Part shown: positions 10,603 to 22,679 of the stretch, one piece after another
How the letters are laid out: every line of letters starts with the position of its first letter
How positions within the stretch are numbered: position 1 is the first letter of the stretch
Assembly: GCA_037903475.1 (NCBI GenBank)
Contig: JBAJFG010000002.1
Coordinates: 5,025,501 to 5,089,500, forward strand
DNA: 64,000 nt
Origin: Ancylostoma caninum
Taxonomy: Eukaryota > Nematoda > Chromadorea > Rhabditida > Ancylostomatidae
Direction of reading: 5' to 3'
Program-made: the position numbers and the translations under genes
Notes under the pieces: generated by a model
The model's input: the letters and a program-made list of their open reading frames with translations, nothing else
The model's database searches: none
Told to the model about the DNA's origin: nothing

Positions 10603-12809
10603 GGCGGCGTAGCGTTCATCCACAATGGCCTTGTAGACTTCTTCCACAGCGCCTCCGAAAGTGCCTGCAGATACATAGCTATGATGGGTTTTGGGAGTTC
10701 TTCCACAGCACCTCCGAAAGCGCCTGCAGATACATAGCGACGCTGGCTTTGTATACAAGGGGCGTGGCCACATCGGATCTGTACCGGGCCTGTTATCCAG
10801 TTTAACGTGCTTTCAAAAAAAATGCTAGAGGTTTGGCTAGTGAAAGTAGTACGAGGTGGTGAGAAATCCTATCTTACCCACTAGGAGCGAAACGACGTCC
10901 ATAAAAACGTAAAAATGAGTGGAGGTATTCTGTGAGGTGGTGTTGGATGTAACAACGTTTAACTCCAATGTGCCAAATTTGATTGGACTTTCTAGTTGTA
11001 AGTTTGGCACTTTCTTCTTCTTTCAGCCATATGGCAGCGTGAAGTGAACGCCCTGCAGGTACCTTGGATACCTGAAGGCATATCTCGTCCATGCAATGTC
11101 ACTACACAATCACTACCTCGTTGTTCAAGTAGTATTGATTTTTCGCAGCTCATAATGAGTCATTCAGCATCACCTATTAAAACTTAGAGTTTCAGGAATT
11201 AGGCATGACCTCCCACTTTTGCTAGGCCGTACTTTTATATATTAGAAAGATTCCTTTGTCATTATTACAGATAAAATAATGGAAATGGATGAAAACTGAA
11301 ACGAAATACAAATTTAATTGTTTAAAAGAGTCAACTTCAAGCACCAAGTGCACTAGTGCCACAATGTCGGGTATGTGGTAGCCTTGTGATAATTTAAATA
11401 CGGCGATCAAAACATTAAAAAACAAAAATCCAAATCCAAGCTCCAAATTGCCTTTCATTGTTATGGGAGCAGCCGATACTTGGACTTTGGTAGTCTGAAG
11501 ACAAGAGGCTAAGACTAAAGCAAATTGCAGACAAGCCTAATGTCCACTCAAAGTATATAATATACAATCGTAGAAGTAATCTGTTCTTTCTGAACTTTAT
11601 ATTCACACTTAGACACTAGACCACCACTTTTAGTTTGAATTAGTTTAAAAAAACATTTTTCACAAAATAGACGATTATTGAGATGCCCTTATCATTGCTG
11701 CAAGTGAAAAAGACGAAGTTCAAAAACCCTTGGCTGAGAGCATAAAATTCAATAGCAGTGATAAAAAGAAGTTCATAGGCTTGTTGAATACGCTCAAGCT
11801 AAACTAACACTGATTTTAAGATCATATCTCGTAAAGCTCTGACGAGAAGCCATCACCCCTCAGGGAGATGCCAAGTTGTAGAATGCAGAGGTTAACCACT
11901 TAGTGACTGACTAGATAAGGATGTGACTCAGTTCGGGTGGGAAGCATGCTGTTGTCAACCGTCAACGACGTCTTTCTAGAATCAGAGTCCTCCTTTACCA
12001 TTGTTTCGTTAGAATTCAGAAAATTTCTCTCATTACTGTGAAAGAGCGTGGGAATTTTGACGACTGTATCATGAATTGGAGGTCCATGTTGGAACAAAAA
12101 AGAAGTTCCCCATTTATTTTTTCCTCCCTTTTGTCTGTAATAATGATAGATGAATGTTTCTGATGTGTTAAGTTACGACGTTGCATCAGTGGCTGGTCCA
12201 GACAAACTTCTGAAACTTCTAGCTTCAATAAGTGATGCTGAATGACTTATTATAAGCTCCGAAAAATCAATACTACTTGAACAACGAGGTAGTGATTGCG
12301 TAGTGACATTGCATGGACGAGATATGCCTTCAGGTATCCAAGGTACCTGCAGGGCGTTCACTCCACGCTGCCATATGGCTGAAAGAAGAAGAAAGTGCCA
12401 AACTTACAACTAGAAAGTCCAATCAAATTTGGCACATTAGAGTTAAACGTTGTTACATCCATCACCACTTCACAGAATGGCATTACCTCCACTCATTTTT
12501 ACGTTTTTATGGACGTCGTTTCGCTCCTAGTGGGTAAGATAGGATTTCTCACCACCTCGTACTACTTTCACTAGCCAAGCCTCTAGCATTTTTTTTTGAA
12601 AGCACGTTAAACTGGATAACAGGCCCGGTCCAGATCCGATGTGGCCACGCCCCTTGTATACAAAGCCAGCGTCGCTATGTATCTGCAGGCGCTTTCGGAG
12701 GTGCTGTGGAAGAACTCCCAAAACCCATCATAGCTATGTATCTGCAGGCACTTTCGGAGGCGCTGTGGAAGAAGTCCACAAGGCCATTGTGGAAGAACGC
12801 GGCGTCTCG
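10603..12809. mobile_element. Long-inverted-repeat (Mutator-like or foldback) element, no transposase
   Basis: Flanked by the 9-bp direct repeat GAGCTCACG at 10594-10602 and 12810-12818. The uninterrupted site is visible in RTE copy 2 (gagctcacgaaat near 15638). Terminal inverted repeats are about 590 bp (about 10603-11195 and 12205-12809), highly similar, and contain an internal duplication (cctgcagatacatagc twice per arm). The 1-kb middle has no long frame. Long TIRs with a 9-bp duplication fit non-autonomous Mutator-like elements; hAT or P families are less likely on duplication length. Identical 70-codon frames at 10874-11092 and 12313-12537 are TIR artefacts. Confidence 0.8.
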
Positions 12810-14575
12810 GAGCTCACGAAATACCTTGATGTATTGAGTAGGTATGCCTTGGTTGCCCAGGCCCTCCAACACCGCTTCCGTCTCAACAGAGTCGAAGGCT
12901 TTCTTCAAATCGATGAACGTGAGACAGAGGGGCATCTTATACTCTCGCGATACTTCGGTGAGTCTAGTGACGGTGTGTATGTGGTCAATCGTACTGAATC
13001 CTTTTCGAAACCCTGCTTGTTCGCACGGCTGTCCCTCGTCTAGTGTCCTTTCGATCCTATTGAGAATCACTCGCGTGAAAAGCTTGTGGACGACGGACAG
13101 TAGGCAGATGGGGCGATAATTGCCAATATCCTGCGGGTCTCCCTTCTTGTACAGCAACACAGTCCTCTGGTCTTCCATTGGTTAGGTACCTTGCATTCCG
13201 ACAGGTACCGCGTGAAAAGCCTAGCCAAGGTGGTAATGAGAATTGGCGGTAGGTTCTTCAGTTGTTCCGGTCGAATCCTGTCGGGGCTCGGTGCTGTATG
13301 ATTCTTCACTGACTTGATGGCATGTCGGATTTCGGAAGGGAGAACCGATGGGACAACATACCTGTCCTCCCTAAGATGACATTGAGGGAGGTGGACGTGG
13401 CTATCGAAGAGATCCGAGTAGAAGTCGTGGATGACCTTCTCCATTACCCGTCTTGATGAAGAAATTGTTCCGTCTGGGAGCCGGAGGGCGGTCATCTTGG
13501 TCTTGCGATTGGCGAAGTCTCGGCGGGCGCAGCGAATGCTTTTCCCTGCCTCTGCGGTTTCGGCCAACACTGCTGCTCGTCTCTCCCTGAGGTCTTCTTT
13601 TATCGCTTCTCTGCACCGTTTTGCGAGCTCGGACGTTAGCTGGTAGTTGCCTGCGGCTCTCGCGGCTCCACGCTGGCGTATAAGCCTGAGGGTCTCGTAA
13701 GACAGTCGTCTCTTGGTGACTCTTAAACCCTCGGCGCTCTTTGCGCTGTCGCGGAGATGCTGTACAAGCCGATCGTACTCTTCGTCGATGTTGTCGACAA
13801 CCGCATCTTCCCAAAAGCCGGCTAGCGAAGTGAAAAGATCCCAATTGATGACGGGTTTGCGACTCCTTCTCTTAAACTTCACGGCTTTCTCTCCTTTGCG
13901 TGAAAAAAAGAATCTTGCACGAAGGAGGCGATGGTTGGATTCGGTGTAGAACTTCGGTACAACACCGATGTCGGTCAGGCAGAACCTTCGATTGACGATG
14001 ATGTGGTCAATTTCATTATGGTACTCTCCACCGGGTGACTCCCACGTCCAGCGTAGGGAGGTTGGCTTCTGAAATTGTGAGTTACCATGGATGGCCTTCG
14101 TCGTCATGATGAACTCAGACAGCCTCTCTCCCTGTTCGTTCCACTGCAGGCCGTGGGTACCGATGTGAAATTCCTCAGGCGTTCTCCTAGGACCAATCTT
14201 AGCGTTGAAATTGCCAACGATGATCTTGTAAAATGTGTGGTCTTCCCTGTAGAACTTCTCCAAGTCCATATAGAAGGCCTCGATATCCCCTTCGTCTAGC
14301 TGGATGTTGGAGCGTAGGCGACGAAGATTGTCAAGGCCGGTATTAATCCACATCTTCTCAACCGCAAACGTCCGATTCGGGTTGTTAGCTGTTCGAATGA
14401 GTCGATGTTCATCACCAAGTTCGTGTTGACGAGGACACCGACTCCACCAACTCCTCTACTGTCGCAGGTTCCAAGGAACAATTCTTCTCCAGTGTCGAAG
14501 GTGGCATTCAGTGGTCGGTGTCTCCTCGTCTCGGTCAGTCCGATGACGTCGTACCTGATCTTCCTGGCCTGCATG
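12810..14575 (-). pseudogene. RTE family A copy 1: endonuclease and N-terminal RT part
   Basis: Two to three overlapping frames (14574-14296, 14353-13067, 13178 on) encode an apurinic-type endonuclease, then the connector (RQRGAARAAGNYQ, basic and helical), then RT motifs through DLKKAFDSVE and TQYIKVFREL, where the inserted element cuts in. Frameshifts near 14350 and 13100 break it. In the intact element this protein would nick target DNA and prime reverse transcription. Confidence 0.82.
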
Positions 14576-14712
14576 ATGGCTTCTGATGGCTCTTCTCCAA
14601 CGGTCGGCGTTAAGACGCATCACGTCTCCGGTCCACCTGATCTTAGTCAACTTGGCGTAAGCAGCAGCCTCTCTGATCTTCGATTGTTGACGAAGGGTGG
14701 AGCTCCGTATTA
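14576..14712 (-). mobile_element. Short RTE family A RT fragment abutting copy 1
   Basis: Encodes STLRQQSKIREAAAYAKLTK followed by KIRWTGDVMR-like sequence, matching the C-terminal RT region of copies 1 and 2 but with its own substitutions. It joins directly to the endonuclease start of copy 1, so copy 1 either inserted here or recombined with this fragment. Confidence 0.65.
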
Positions 14713-14724
14713 CATTATATTACT

Positions 14725-17700
14725 TGACTCCCGTTGATCTTCGGGTATACCGAGCGGGCGCCAGCAATCCTTCCATTTGTCCCTCTCGCGAGCCAGAGTT
14801 GTCCAGTGGATTCTGTCCGTTCGAGGGACACGGAGAGCATCGTATCTATCCTTGAAGGACCTCGTGAAGCAGTCTGACTATCGGGTCGGTGGTCTTCCTG
14901 TCGTGCGCTTAACGTCCCGTGGAGTCCAGTCGCTGACGGCTCTTGTCCAACGGTTGTCGTTAAAACGCATCACGTGTCCGGCCCACCTAATCTTACTCAA
15001 CTTGGCGTAAGCGGCAGCGTCCCTGATCTTCGATTGTTGACGAAGGGTGGAACTCCGTATTCCTGCCCTCACTTGCGCGAGGGGAGTTATTCTTAGAATC
15101 ATCCTTTCGATAGAGCGTTCAACGACGGCGGCCGCGTTCTCACTCTGCTTGCGCAGCGTCCAGGTTTCTGACGCATACGTCAAAGCAGGGAGAACCGTTG
15201 TGTTGAAGAGGTGAGCACGGAGCCTGGTGTTCTTTGTCTTCTTCACTACGTCCTCGATGCTTTTGTAAGCTCCCCAAGCCGCTCGTTTCCTCCTGCCAAG
15301 CTCTAAAGCAAGGTCATCGTGTTGACTTCCGACTTAGAAATACGTAGCTGGAGCATTCGGATATGGTCGTTGCGTTGAGCGGGAATGGGGCATCCGGGAC
15401 TCATCCGTTTTTCATGAACGCCGTCTTCGTCATATTTATTTGGGAACAATCTTTCCACATGCGTCGTCGAAGTCGGCCAGCATCTTCGCTGATGTTTGGC
15501 ATTATGAGGACGACGTCGTCAGCGAAGCGAAGATGGTCAAGTCGTCCATCAACTTGCACTCCCATGCAAAACCGGACCCCATCTCTTGACGTCGATGGTG
15601 ATGTTGTCGTAGAATGGAGTTGTGAAGTTGCTGTAGAGCTCACGAAATATCTTGATGTACTGAGTGGGAACGCCCTGGTTCCTCAGAGGTTCCAGGACCG
15701 CTTCTGCCTCAACGGAGTCGAAGGCTTCCTTCAGATCGATGAACGTGAGACAGAGGAGACAGAGGGGCATGTTGTACTCCCGCGATACCTCGATGAGTCT
15801 AAAGAAGGTGTGCATGTGATCGTACTGAATCCTCCTCGAAATCCTGCTAGCTCGCATGGCTGTCGTTCATCTAGTGTCCTTTCCATCCTGTTCAGGATCA
15901 CTCGCGTGGAAGCGTTGTAGACGACGGATAGTTTGCAGATGGGGCGATAATTGCCGATCTCCTGCGGGTCTCCCTTCTTGTACAGCAGCACGGTCCTGCG
16001 GGTCTTCCATTGTGTCGCGACTTCGTGCGACTCTTCTTTCATTCCATAGTTCGTTCGCCAGGTCGCGCGCGCAATGGTCCTACGCTCCTCGCATGCACAC
16101 GTTAGGCTCCGCCCCCTGCGCCGAAACCGCATAAATAGCCGGCGCGCATGCACTCAAGTTTCATTCCTGCGTTGTCATTCAAAGGGAGCGGTTGCGAAAG
16201 AAGTCAAAGGATGCGAGTAGATGTTGGTTCACACGTGCCGTATACCATCAAGCACTGGAACAAGGACAGAAGAGGAGCAGCGCCAAGAGAGGTAACTCGG
16301 CGTCAGTAAGGTCTGCTCGGAGGCGCTGAGCACAGGCTCACCCTGCCGGCTTGTCCGAACGGCCGAGGAGTTGTGTTTGCTATGACCCCTAGTTACTGGG
16401 CTGGTTGGACTCCTCCCCTTAATTCTTTTGTTGTATATTTGTGTTATTCATATTTATGCGGGCTACGAAAATGGGCAGTTTATGTGTTCGTGTTGTGTAG
16501 CAAGAACTACAGACGTGTGCCGCAGAGTAGCGGTCGTATAGTCAGTACAGTTAACATCTTGCATATGTGCAGCGCTGGCAGGAGATGGTGGCAGCTCTCC
16601 TGCAATTCATATATGTCGTACTGTTGTGTCACATGAGTCAGTGTTGGTGCATCCGGAGATGCCCGGGTGCCAGTTGTGTAACAGTGGTGTTTAATATGGT
16701 TGGCAGCCAAGGGGCCTCCAGTGCAGTTGTGTGTTGTGTGTTACGTGGCAGGTGAACACATGCCTTCTGATGCAAGCCAGTCTTGCTGCCAGCGTTGGCG
16801 GGTTACATGTCCCGTCTGTCTCAGGTTGCGTGTTTCCTAGTGGTTGCTCTGCCGATGCGTTGGTTCTGAGGTCTGCTAACCACTGCCACGGGCAACCCCT
16901 TGGAAATCACGACACATTGGTTGGGTACCTTGCATTCCGATAAATACAGCGTGAGCAGTCTAGCTAAGGTGGTGATGAGAACTGGCGGTAGGTTCTTCAG
17001 ACGTTGCGGTCGAATCCTGTCAGGGCCCATTCTTCACCGACTTGATGGCATATCGGATTTCGGAAGGGAGAACCGATGGGATAACATACCCATCCTCCCT
17101 AAGATGACATTGAGGGAGGTGGATGTGGCTATCGAAGAAGAAGGTAGGAGTCGTAGGTGACCTTCTCCATTGCCCGTCTTGATGAAGAAATTGTTCCATC
17201 CGGGCGCCGGAGGGCGGACATCTTGTTCCTGCGATTGGCGAAGTCTTTTGTCGCTTCTCTGCGCCGTTTTGCGAGCTTGGACGTTAGCTGGTAGTTGCCT
17301 GCTGTTCTCGCCGCTCCACGCTGGCATATCAGCTCGAGGGTCCCGTAGAACAGGCGTCTCTTGGTGGCTCTTGCACCCTTGGCTTTCTTTGCGCTGTCGC
17401 GGAGATGCCAAACAAGCCGATCGTACTCTTCGTCGATGTAGTCGAGAACCGCATCTTCCCAAAAGCCGGCTAACGAAGTGAAGAGATCCCAATTGATGAC
17501 GGGATTGGAACTCCTCCTCTTAAACTTCGCGGCTTCCTCTCCTTTCCGTGAGAAGAAGAATCTTGCACGAAGGAGGCGATGGTCTGACCCGGTGTAGAAC
17601 TTCGGTAGAACACCGACGTCGGTCAGGCAGAACCTTCGATTGACGATGATGTGGTCAATTTCATTGTGGCACTCTCCAGCGGGTGACTCCCACCTCCAGC

Positions 17701-18330
17701 ATAGGGAGGTTGGCTTCTGAACTCAGACAGCCTCCCTCCGTTCTATTGCAGACCGTAGGAACCGATGTGGAGTTCTTCAGGCGTTTTCCTAGAACCAATC
17801 TTGGTGTTGAAGTCGCCAACGGTGACCTTTTAGAATGTGTGGTCTTCCCTGTAGAACTATCTGAGTCCATATAGAAGGCCTCAATTTCCTCTTCGTCGTA
17901 GCTGGATGTTGGAGCGTAGGCGACGAAGATTGTCAAGGCCGGTGTTGATCCACGTCTTCTCAACCACAAACGTCCGATTCGGCTTGTTAGCTGTTCGAAT
18001 GAATCGATGTTCATGACCATGTTCGTGTTGACGAGGACACCGACTCCACCAACTCCCCTAATATCGCAGGTTTCAAGGAACAGTTTCTCTCCAGTGTCGA
18101 AGGTGGCGGTCAGTGGCCGGTGTCTCCTCGTCTCGGTCAGTCCGATGATGTCGTACCTGATCTTCCTGGCCTGCATCATCAAATCCTCGATGGAAGCCTC
18201 CGATGCAAGCGTGCGTGCGTTGAACGTAAAGATCGTCAACATAGTCCTTCTGGTTTTAGGCAGCCTAGATAACCCCTCGGTCCTCACTGGTACTGCTGTA
18301 CCAGCTACTCTTCCGAGATCAGGGGAACAC
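14725..18330 (-). mobile_element. RTE-type retrotransposon, family A, copy 2 (split by solo LTR)
   Basis: Endonuclease at 18287-17661 (TFNARTLASEAS near its start, LTETRRHRPL, VGVLVNTNMV), connector at 17492-17034, RT start to 16920, a solo LTR, then RT from 16012 down to 14878 (NYRPICKLSVVYN, KEAFDSVEAE, HLRFADDVVLIM, RWAGHVMRFND). The 3' end matches copy 1 and ends in an A/T-rich tail (taatataatgtaat). Internal deletions, for example around 17240 and 15430, and frameshifts make it inactive. It preserves the empty target site of the element in copy 1. Confidence 0.85.
16013..16914. mobile_element. Solo LTR (902 bp) inside RTE copy 2
   Basis: Starts TGTCGCGA and ends TCACGACA, i.e. the TG...CA form with short inverted ends, and is flanked by the 5-bp direct repeat CATTG (16008-16012 and 16915-16919). 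The interrupted RTE sequence reads across cleanly as in copy 1 (cttccattggttaggtacc). A TATA-like cataaata at about 16130 followed by ttcattcctg could be the LTR promoter. No internal retroelement coding remains, so it arose by LTR-LTR recombination. The parent family is unknown; it does not match the Gypsy LTRs at 20526 and 24993. Confidence 0.85.
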
Positions 18331-19880
18331 TCTCTATTATTGCTGTGTCAAGCTTGAAGAAATTTTAAACCCACAGGAGATATTTCTATGCTGGGCTCTA
18401 TTTCCCCGTGGGAGGCTGGAGTGTGATTTCACCGGAAGTAGGCCGGTCTCTCCGGAAGTGGACGATGGAGCTTATTTGTTGGAGGCAACTCCGAACCGCC
18501 TCCCTTGTACCTCACAGTCACTTGAATGCAGGGCTTTTGTTGCATATATGTGCAGGATACGATATGCAGACACGCCAGCACACCCACGCACGCATGCATG
18601 AGTGTACCCACGCGCCGACAGAAGGTAGAAATCGTTCCGACACTGCAGAGACAGAGAGTCCATCCCCTAAATCCACCCGCGTCTCAGGGCCAGGGTCGCG
18701 TTTGGCCCGCGATTAGCCCCCTATCCGTCACCTGGGGGACGCGCCACGTGGTCTCGCGACTAACCGGCTGGGATTCCTTGTATGAGGGAGACCGTAGAAC
18801 CGATAAGATCAATGAAAATAAGCTGACAACATCGTGTCATATTCATGTTCAGCGAATTGAAGAACCCCAGTAAACATGTCTTTGCCCGCATCCAAACGGA
18901 TGTAGATAAATCGAAAAGATCAATGAATCAATAAATTGATATTCTCGCCCAGGGTGGTTGTCATAGCCGTATTCAGTGTATTCGAGAACCTTGATAAGGA
19001 TGTTCCCAATCATCCCTGTGGCAGGAGTGGAAAAAATCGAAAATAAAAAATCGGACGAAAAGAACGAACGAACGAAAATCGAACCGAATAAAATGAACAA
19101 ATCAAAATCAATCAATTTTGGCGCAAAATGGTTGTCATATTCGTGTTCAGCATATTGAGGAACCCCAGTATACTTGTCCTGACTCCTGAGCAAAGGTGTT
19201 GAAAAATCGATAAATCAATAAAAGCGATAAACCAATCGATATTTTCAGGCGGTAAATAGCCTAAAACCTCCACCAGGACTTGGTGTGTACATGTTTAGAG
19301 CTTGGTCCCGATTAGTTAATCCTCCGCGATTTCTATGAGGAACATACATACACACAAGCACACGCACAAACACTCTACTTTATATATACAGATGTTCTGA
19401 GCTACAAGTTTTGAGGTGCTAGCGTTTCGTATTTTTCGAGTTTAGTATTCGTCTGCATTTCTGGTGAAGGACAATTTATACCACATACGTGCGTTCGATG
19501 CGCATGCATCTACAAGGTACAAGTTTTGGAACAGCAAAAGCTAAGAAATGAGGAAGAGATTGTTGACAGAAGGAAACGGCGAATATTTGTTTACAGCTGA
19601 AGTATGAACAAAGGATACAACTTTCAAATTTGAAGACACTTGTTCGAAGATTTTGATGTGTTTTGAAGAATCTAGAGACTAGGGCCTTTTTTGGTTCCAA
19701 AGAGATTCGAACTCTTTCTGGAAAGTTCAGATGTCGCCCGAGATGAATTCGAGTTCTGCCGTGTGCGTCCTAGCGTCACTGGCTCACGTCCGCTTCTCCA
19801 AGCCTGTGCTGCCAGCAAAGGAATAGTCTTGGGAATGAAAGTTAGTATCTATGTTTGCGAGTAAATCGGCACGGCACGAC
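18331..19880. other. Non-coding stretch
   Basis: Apart from the tandem repeat at 18825-19260, no gene or element was recognised. Short CA-rich runs (for example cacacaagcacacgcac near 19350) are simple sequence. Confidence 0.45.
18825..19260. repeat. Degenerate tandem repeat, three units of about 120-175 bp
   Basis: Each unit has a block like gttgtcatattcgtgttcag, then gaaccccagtanacatgtc, then aaatcgataaatcaataaa. Blocks start near 18835, 18957 and 19127. A fourth relative lies at 9465-9560. No coding. Confidence 0.6.
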
Positions 19881-20525
19881 TAAACCAGGTCGCCGGAGAA
19901 TTGACAGACAGGCGTGGCTATAGACGGATGAAGTGAAAGTGAAGGTGCGCGAAAAGAAACGTTTCGATTACGTATTCCTTAGTAACAAGACGGATGATAA
20001 CTGGCAGAAGTATCTAGAAGCAAAGAAATCGGCAAAGAAGGCTGTGGCTGCCGCGAAGGCTGAGCACTACGATAATGTTAGCAAGAAGCTAGATGAGAAA
20101 GATGGCGGGGAAGGCCTCATCTACCGACTGGTGAGGTCTCGCCAGCGGCAGGCCGAAGACGTCGAAAAGTTCTACGGAGTTAACGACGAACACGGGCATC
20201 TCATATCAGACCGCAGGAAGGCAACGAAGAGGTGGCGTCACTAGTTCGAGAAGATCTCCACAGAAGAATTCAGCCATCCACCCATTCCACAATTACCGCC
20301 AACTTACGGTCCTATTCAGCCGATCACCTTGGATGAAACCATGGCTGCGCTAAAGCGGATGAAACCAGGAAAAGCGACGAGTCCTGATGACGTAGCGGCG
20401 GAACTATGGAAGTCGAGACACTGGAACTCAGCTGAATGGCTGACGTCGTTCTTCAACCAGATCATCGTAGAGAAGAAGAACCCTGTGGATTGGCGGAAGA
20501 GTACCCTAATCCCGATCTGGAAGAG

Positions 20526-20729
20526 TGATGTGGCCTTTGAACGGACAGTAGTCTGCAGGAAGCGTTTATTGGCGAAGCAAATGGACAACTGACTCAACGT
20601 CACTAGACTAGCCCTTTTATAGGGCTCGGTCGGTGTTTGTAAACAAATAGAGTACAAAGTCCATGAGCAGTAAAATAACACCGAGAGCGGTTATTGCTCA
20701 ACTCAAGAATGTTCGCCTATGATACAACA
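20526..20729 (-). repeat. 3' LTR of the Gypsy element
   Basis: 204 bp, nearly identical to the copy at 24993-25198 over its whole length. Confidence 0.88.
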
Positions 20730-20741
20730 CCTCCCCCCTAA
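20730..20741 (-). promoter_or_regulatory. Polypurine tract of the Gypsy element
   Basis: Minus-strand TTAGGGGGGAGG immediately before the 3' LTR, the expected plus-strand primer site for reverse transcription. Confidence 0.75.
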
Positions 20742-21237
20742 GATGAATGTTAGGAGGAGAGAAAACAATTATACATTCATCTGAGATTCTATGCATAGGA
20801 TTTTCTTGATGGGTTGACTTGTAAACGTTTTGATGGCTGGCGAACGCGTTGTCCTCGTTCCTGCGTCTGTGGCGTTGCAGTCGTTGGATTGGATGTCTCT
20901 GAAAACATCGAAGTCGTTGATTGTGTCGGTATTGTGTTAGCAGACGCCAGTTTAATGGTCGACTTTCTTGAAATGGGTGGGGATTGCGGGGTGGTTCAGT
21001 TAGTACATCTGTGAGATCTGGTACTGTCTCCTCAGTATGTCTTAGGCGATTTGGTCGCATCTGGTTAGCATGACGTCGTTGTATAGATCCATTGATCAGG
21101 GCATCATATACTGCATAACCATGGCGTGCGACGACTGTGGCCGGAGTCCATCTGTTCCGTCCTTGTCGGAATTCTCGCACCCATACAGTCTCTTTTGGTT
21201 CAAAACTCTTTGGCCTGGCTCCATTGTGTCGATTGAA

Positions 21238-22624
21238 TTACTCCTTCATGACGTCGTTTCGAAACGTAGGCCGATTTCTGGGAGTTGTGAGTAGAGAGAG
21301 CGGTTTGCGAAGAAGACGTCCCAAGAAGTTCTCGACTGGTGATCGTCCATGAGGGGAAGAAGGGCATGGTGTAATACGATACACTAGCAGTAGCGGTTCT
21401 GACATCGTTTCATCACTTGTGAGTTTCCGAAGTGTACGTTTGAAAGTGTCCACGAACCTCTCTGCCTGTCCGTGCGACTGTGAGTGGAAAGATGGGGATC
21501 GCATGTGGACAATAACTCTGAGTCTGCAGAAATCCGCGAATTCCATCGACGTGAACTGAGTTCCACTGTCTGAAACTAAGATTTCGGGATTTCCAAACTG
21601 TGCGAATAACCTGTCATGTTGTCGTATTGCACATAGCTTTGCTTGTTGTCGACGACATCTCTGTGATTTCAGGCCACTTTGAGTAGGCGTCGACAATAAC
21701 GAGGAACATTCTTCCGTCCATTATTCCGGCATAATCGATGTGGATCCGTGACCATGGTTTCTCTTCGATCGGCCATGAGAAAAGTTCTGTTTTTATAGGT
21801 GCCTTGGCTACTTCTTGGCATTCCTGACATCCTCGAAGGAATTCCTCAATTTCTTTTGTGATGTTGGTCCAGTAGACGTATGAGCGAGCCAGCATCTTCA
21901 TCCGTGTTGCTCCGGGGTGTCCATCATGTAGTAGTCTGAGAACTAGATGGCGAAGTTGTAATGGAATGACGATTCTTGGTATGAAGAGGCAGTCGTGCTG
22001 AAGTGAGAGTGATCGACGAAGGGCCTGGTAGCGAGTCACGTTGGGCGAGGACTTTGGTGGCCATCTATCCTTTCGGAAGTATTCCATGACTTTCTTCAGG
22101 GTCTCGTCTTTTGCACTTTCTTCTGCAACTGTTTCTATTGAAATGGATACGGCTTTGCTGGCAGCGTTACAAATTGCTTCGACGTCCTGGATAGCTTGGA
22201 CGATGACGGTATCCTCAGAACTAGTCGACTCCTTTGCGATTAGTCGGGACAACGCGTCAGCTTGCCCAAATTCTGTGGTTTTGCGGTATTCGATTTTGAC
22301 ATCGTAGCAGCGAAGTATGAGTGACCAGCGGAGAAGTCGGTTTGCTGCGTATACTGGAATTCCATTTTTGCTGCCGAAAATCGCAACTAGCGGTTTATGG
22401 TCAGTGAGAAGGGTGAATTGTCGTCCAAAAAGGTACCTGTGGAATTTGCGAAAGGCGTAGACCAAAGCGAGTCCTTCTTTCTCGATTTGACCATACTTCT
22501 TCTCTGTATCAGTGAGGCTGCGGCTAGCATGGTATATTGCTTTCTCAATTCCATCAGGGTAGCGATGTAGAATCACTGCTCCCATCCCATAATCGGAATC
22601 ATCGACTGCAACAATGAGCTCCAA
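21238..22624 (-). pseudogene. Gypsy RNase H and integrase
   Basis: 22624-21614 starts in RNase H (VAVDDSDYGMGAVI, LTDHKPLVAIFG) and continues to the integrase zinc domain (LLHDGHPGATRM, GCQECQE: an HHCC site) and core (HIDYAGIMDG, VDAYSKWPEI). A frame change near 21650 leads to the rest of the core (LVSDSGTQFTS, HGQAERFVDTF) in 21696-21238. The three core acidic residues are visible, but split between frames. Confidence 0.8.
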
Positions 22625-22679
22625 CTTTGGATCGTAATGAGTGAGCAGTAACGGTGACGTCAGGACATCCTTGGCTTTC

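Larger units (their letters stand above)
9575..14575 (-). mobile_element. RTE-type retrotransposon, family A, copy 1 (split by inserted element)
   Basis: Endonuclease at about 14575-13960 (LTETRRHRP, VGNFNAKIG, EIDHIIVNRR), linker, then RT start (NYRPICLLSVVHK, LTFIDLKKAFDSVE) on the left of an insertion. RT end (HLRFADDIVLM, LNLTKTMFMKN, YVYLGREVN) and the C-terminal RWAGHVMRFND region lie on the other side (10602-9738). The 3' end GGGAGTCAAGTTGG is shared with copy 2. Without the 10603-12809 insertion it is about 2.8 kb. There are small frameshifts (endonuclease in two frames; RT broken near 10520), so it is inactive. It starts abruptly at 14575 inside the endonuclease, joined to another RT fragment. 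Confidence 0.85.

Noticed and set aside
10874..12537. Identical 70-75 aa ORFs at 10874-11092 (-) and 12313-12537 (+)
   Set aside because: They are the two arms of the inserted element's inverted repeat, not a gene pair.
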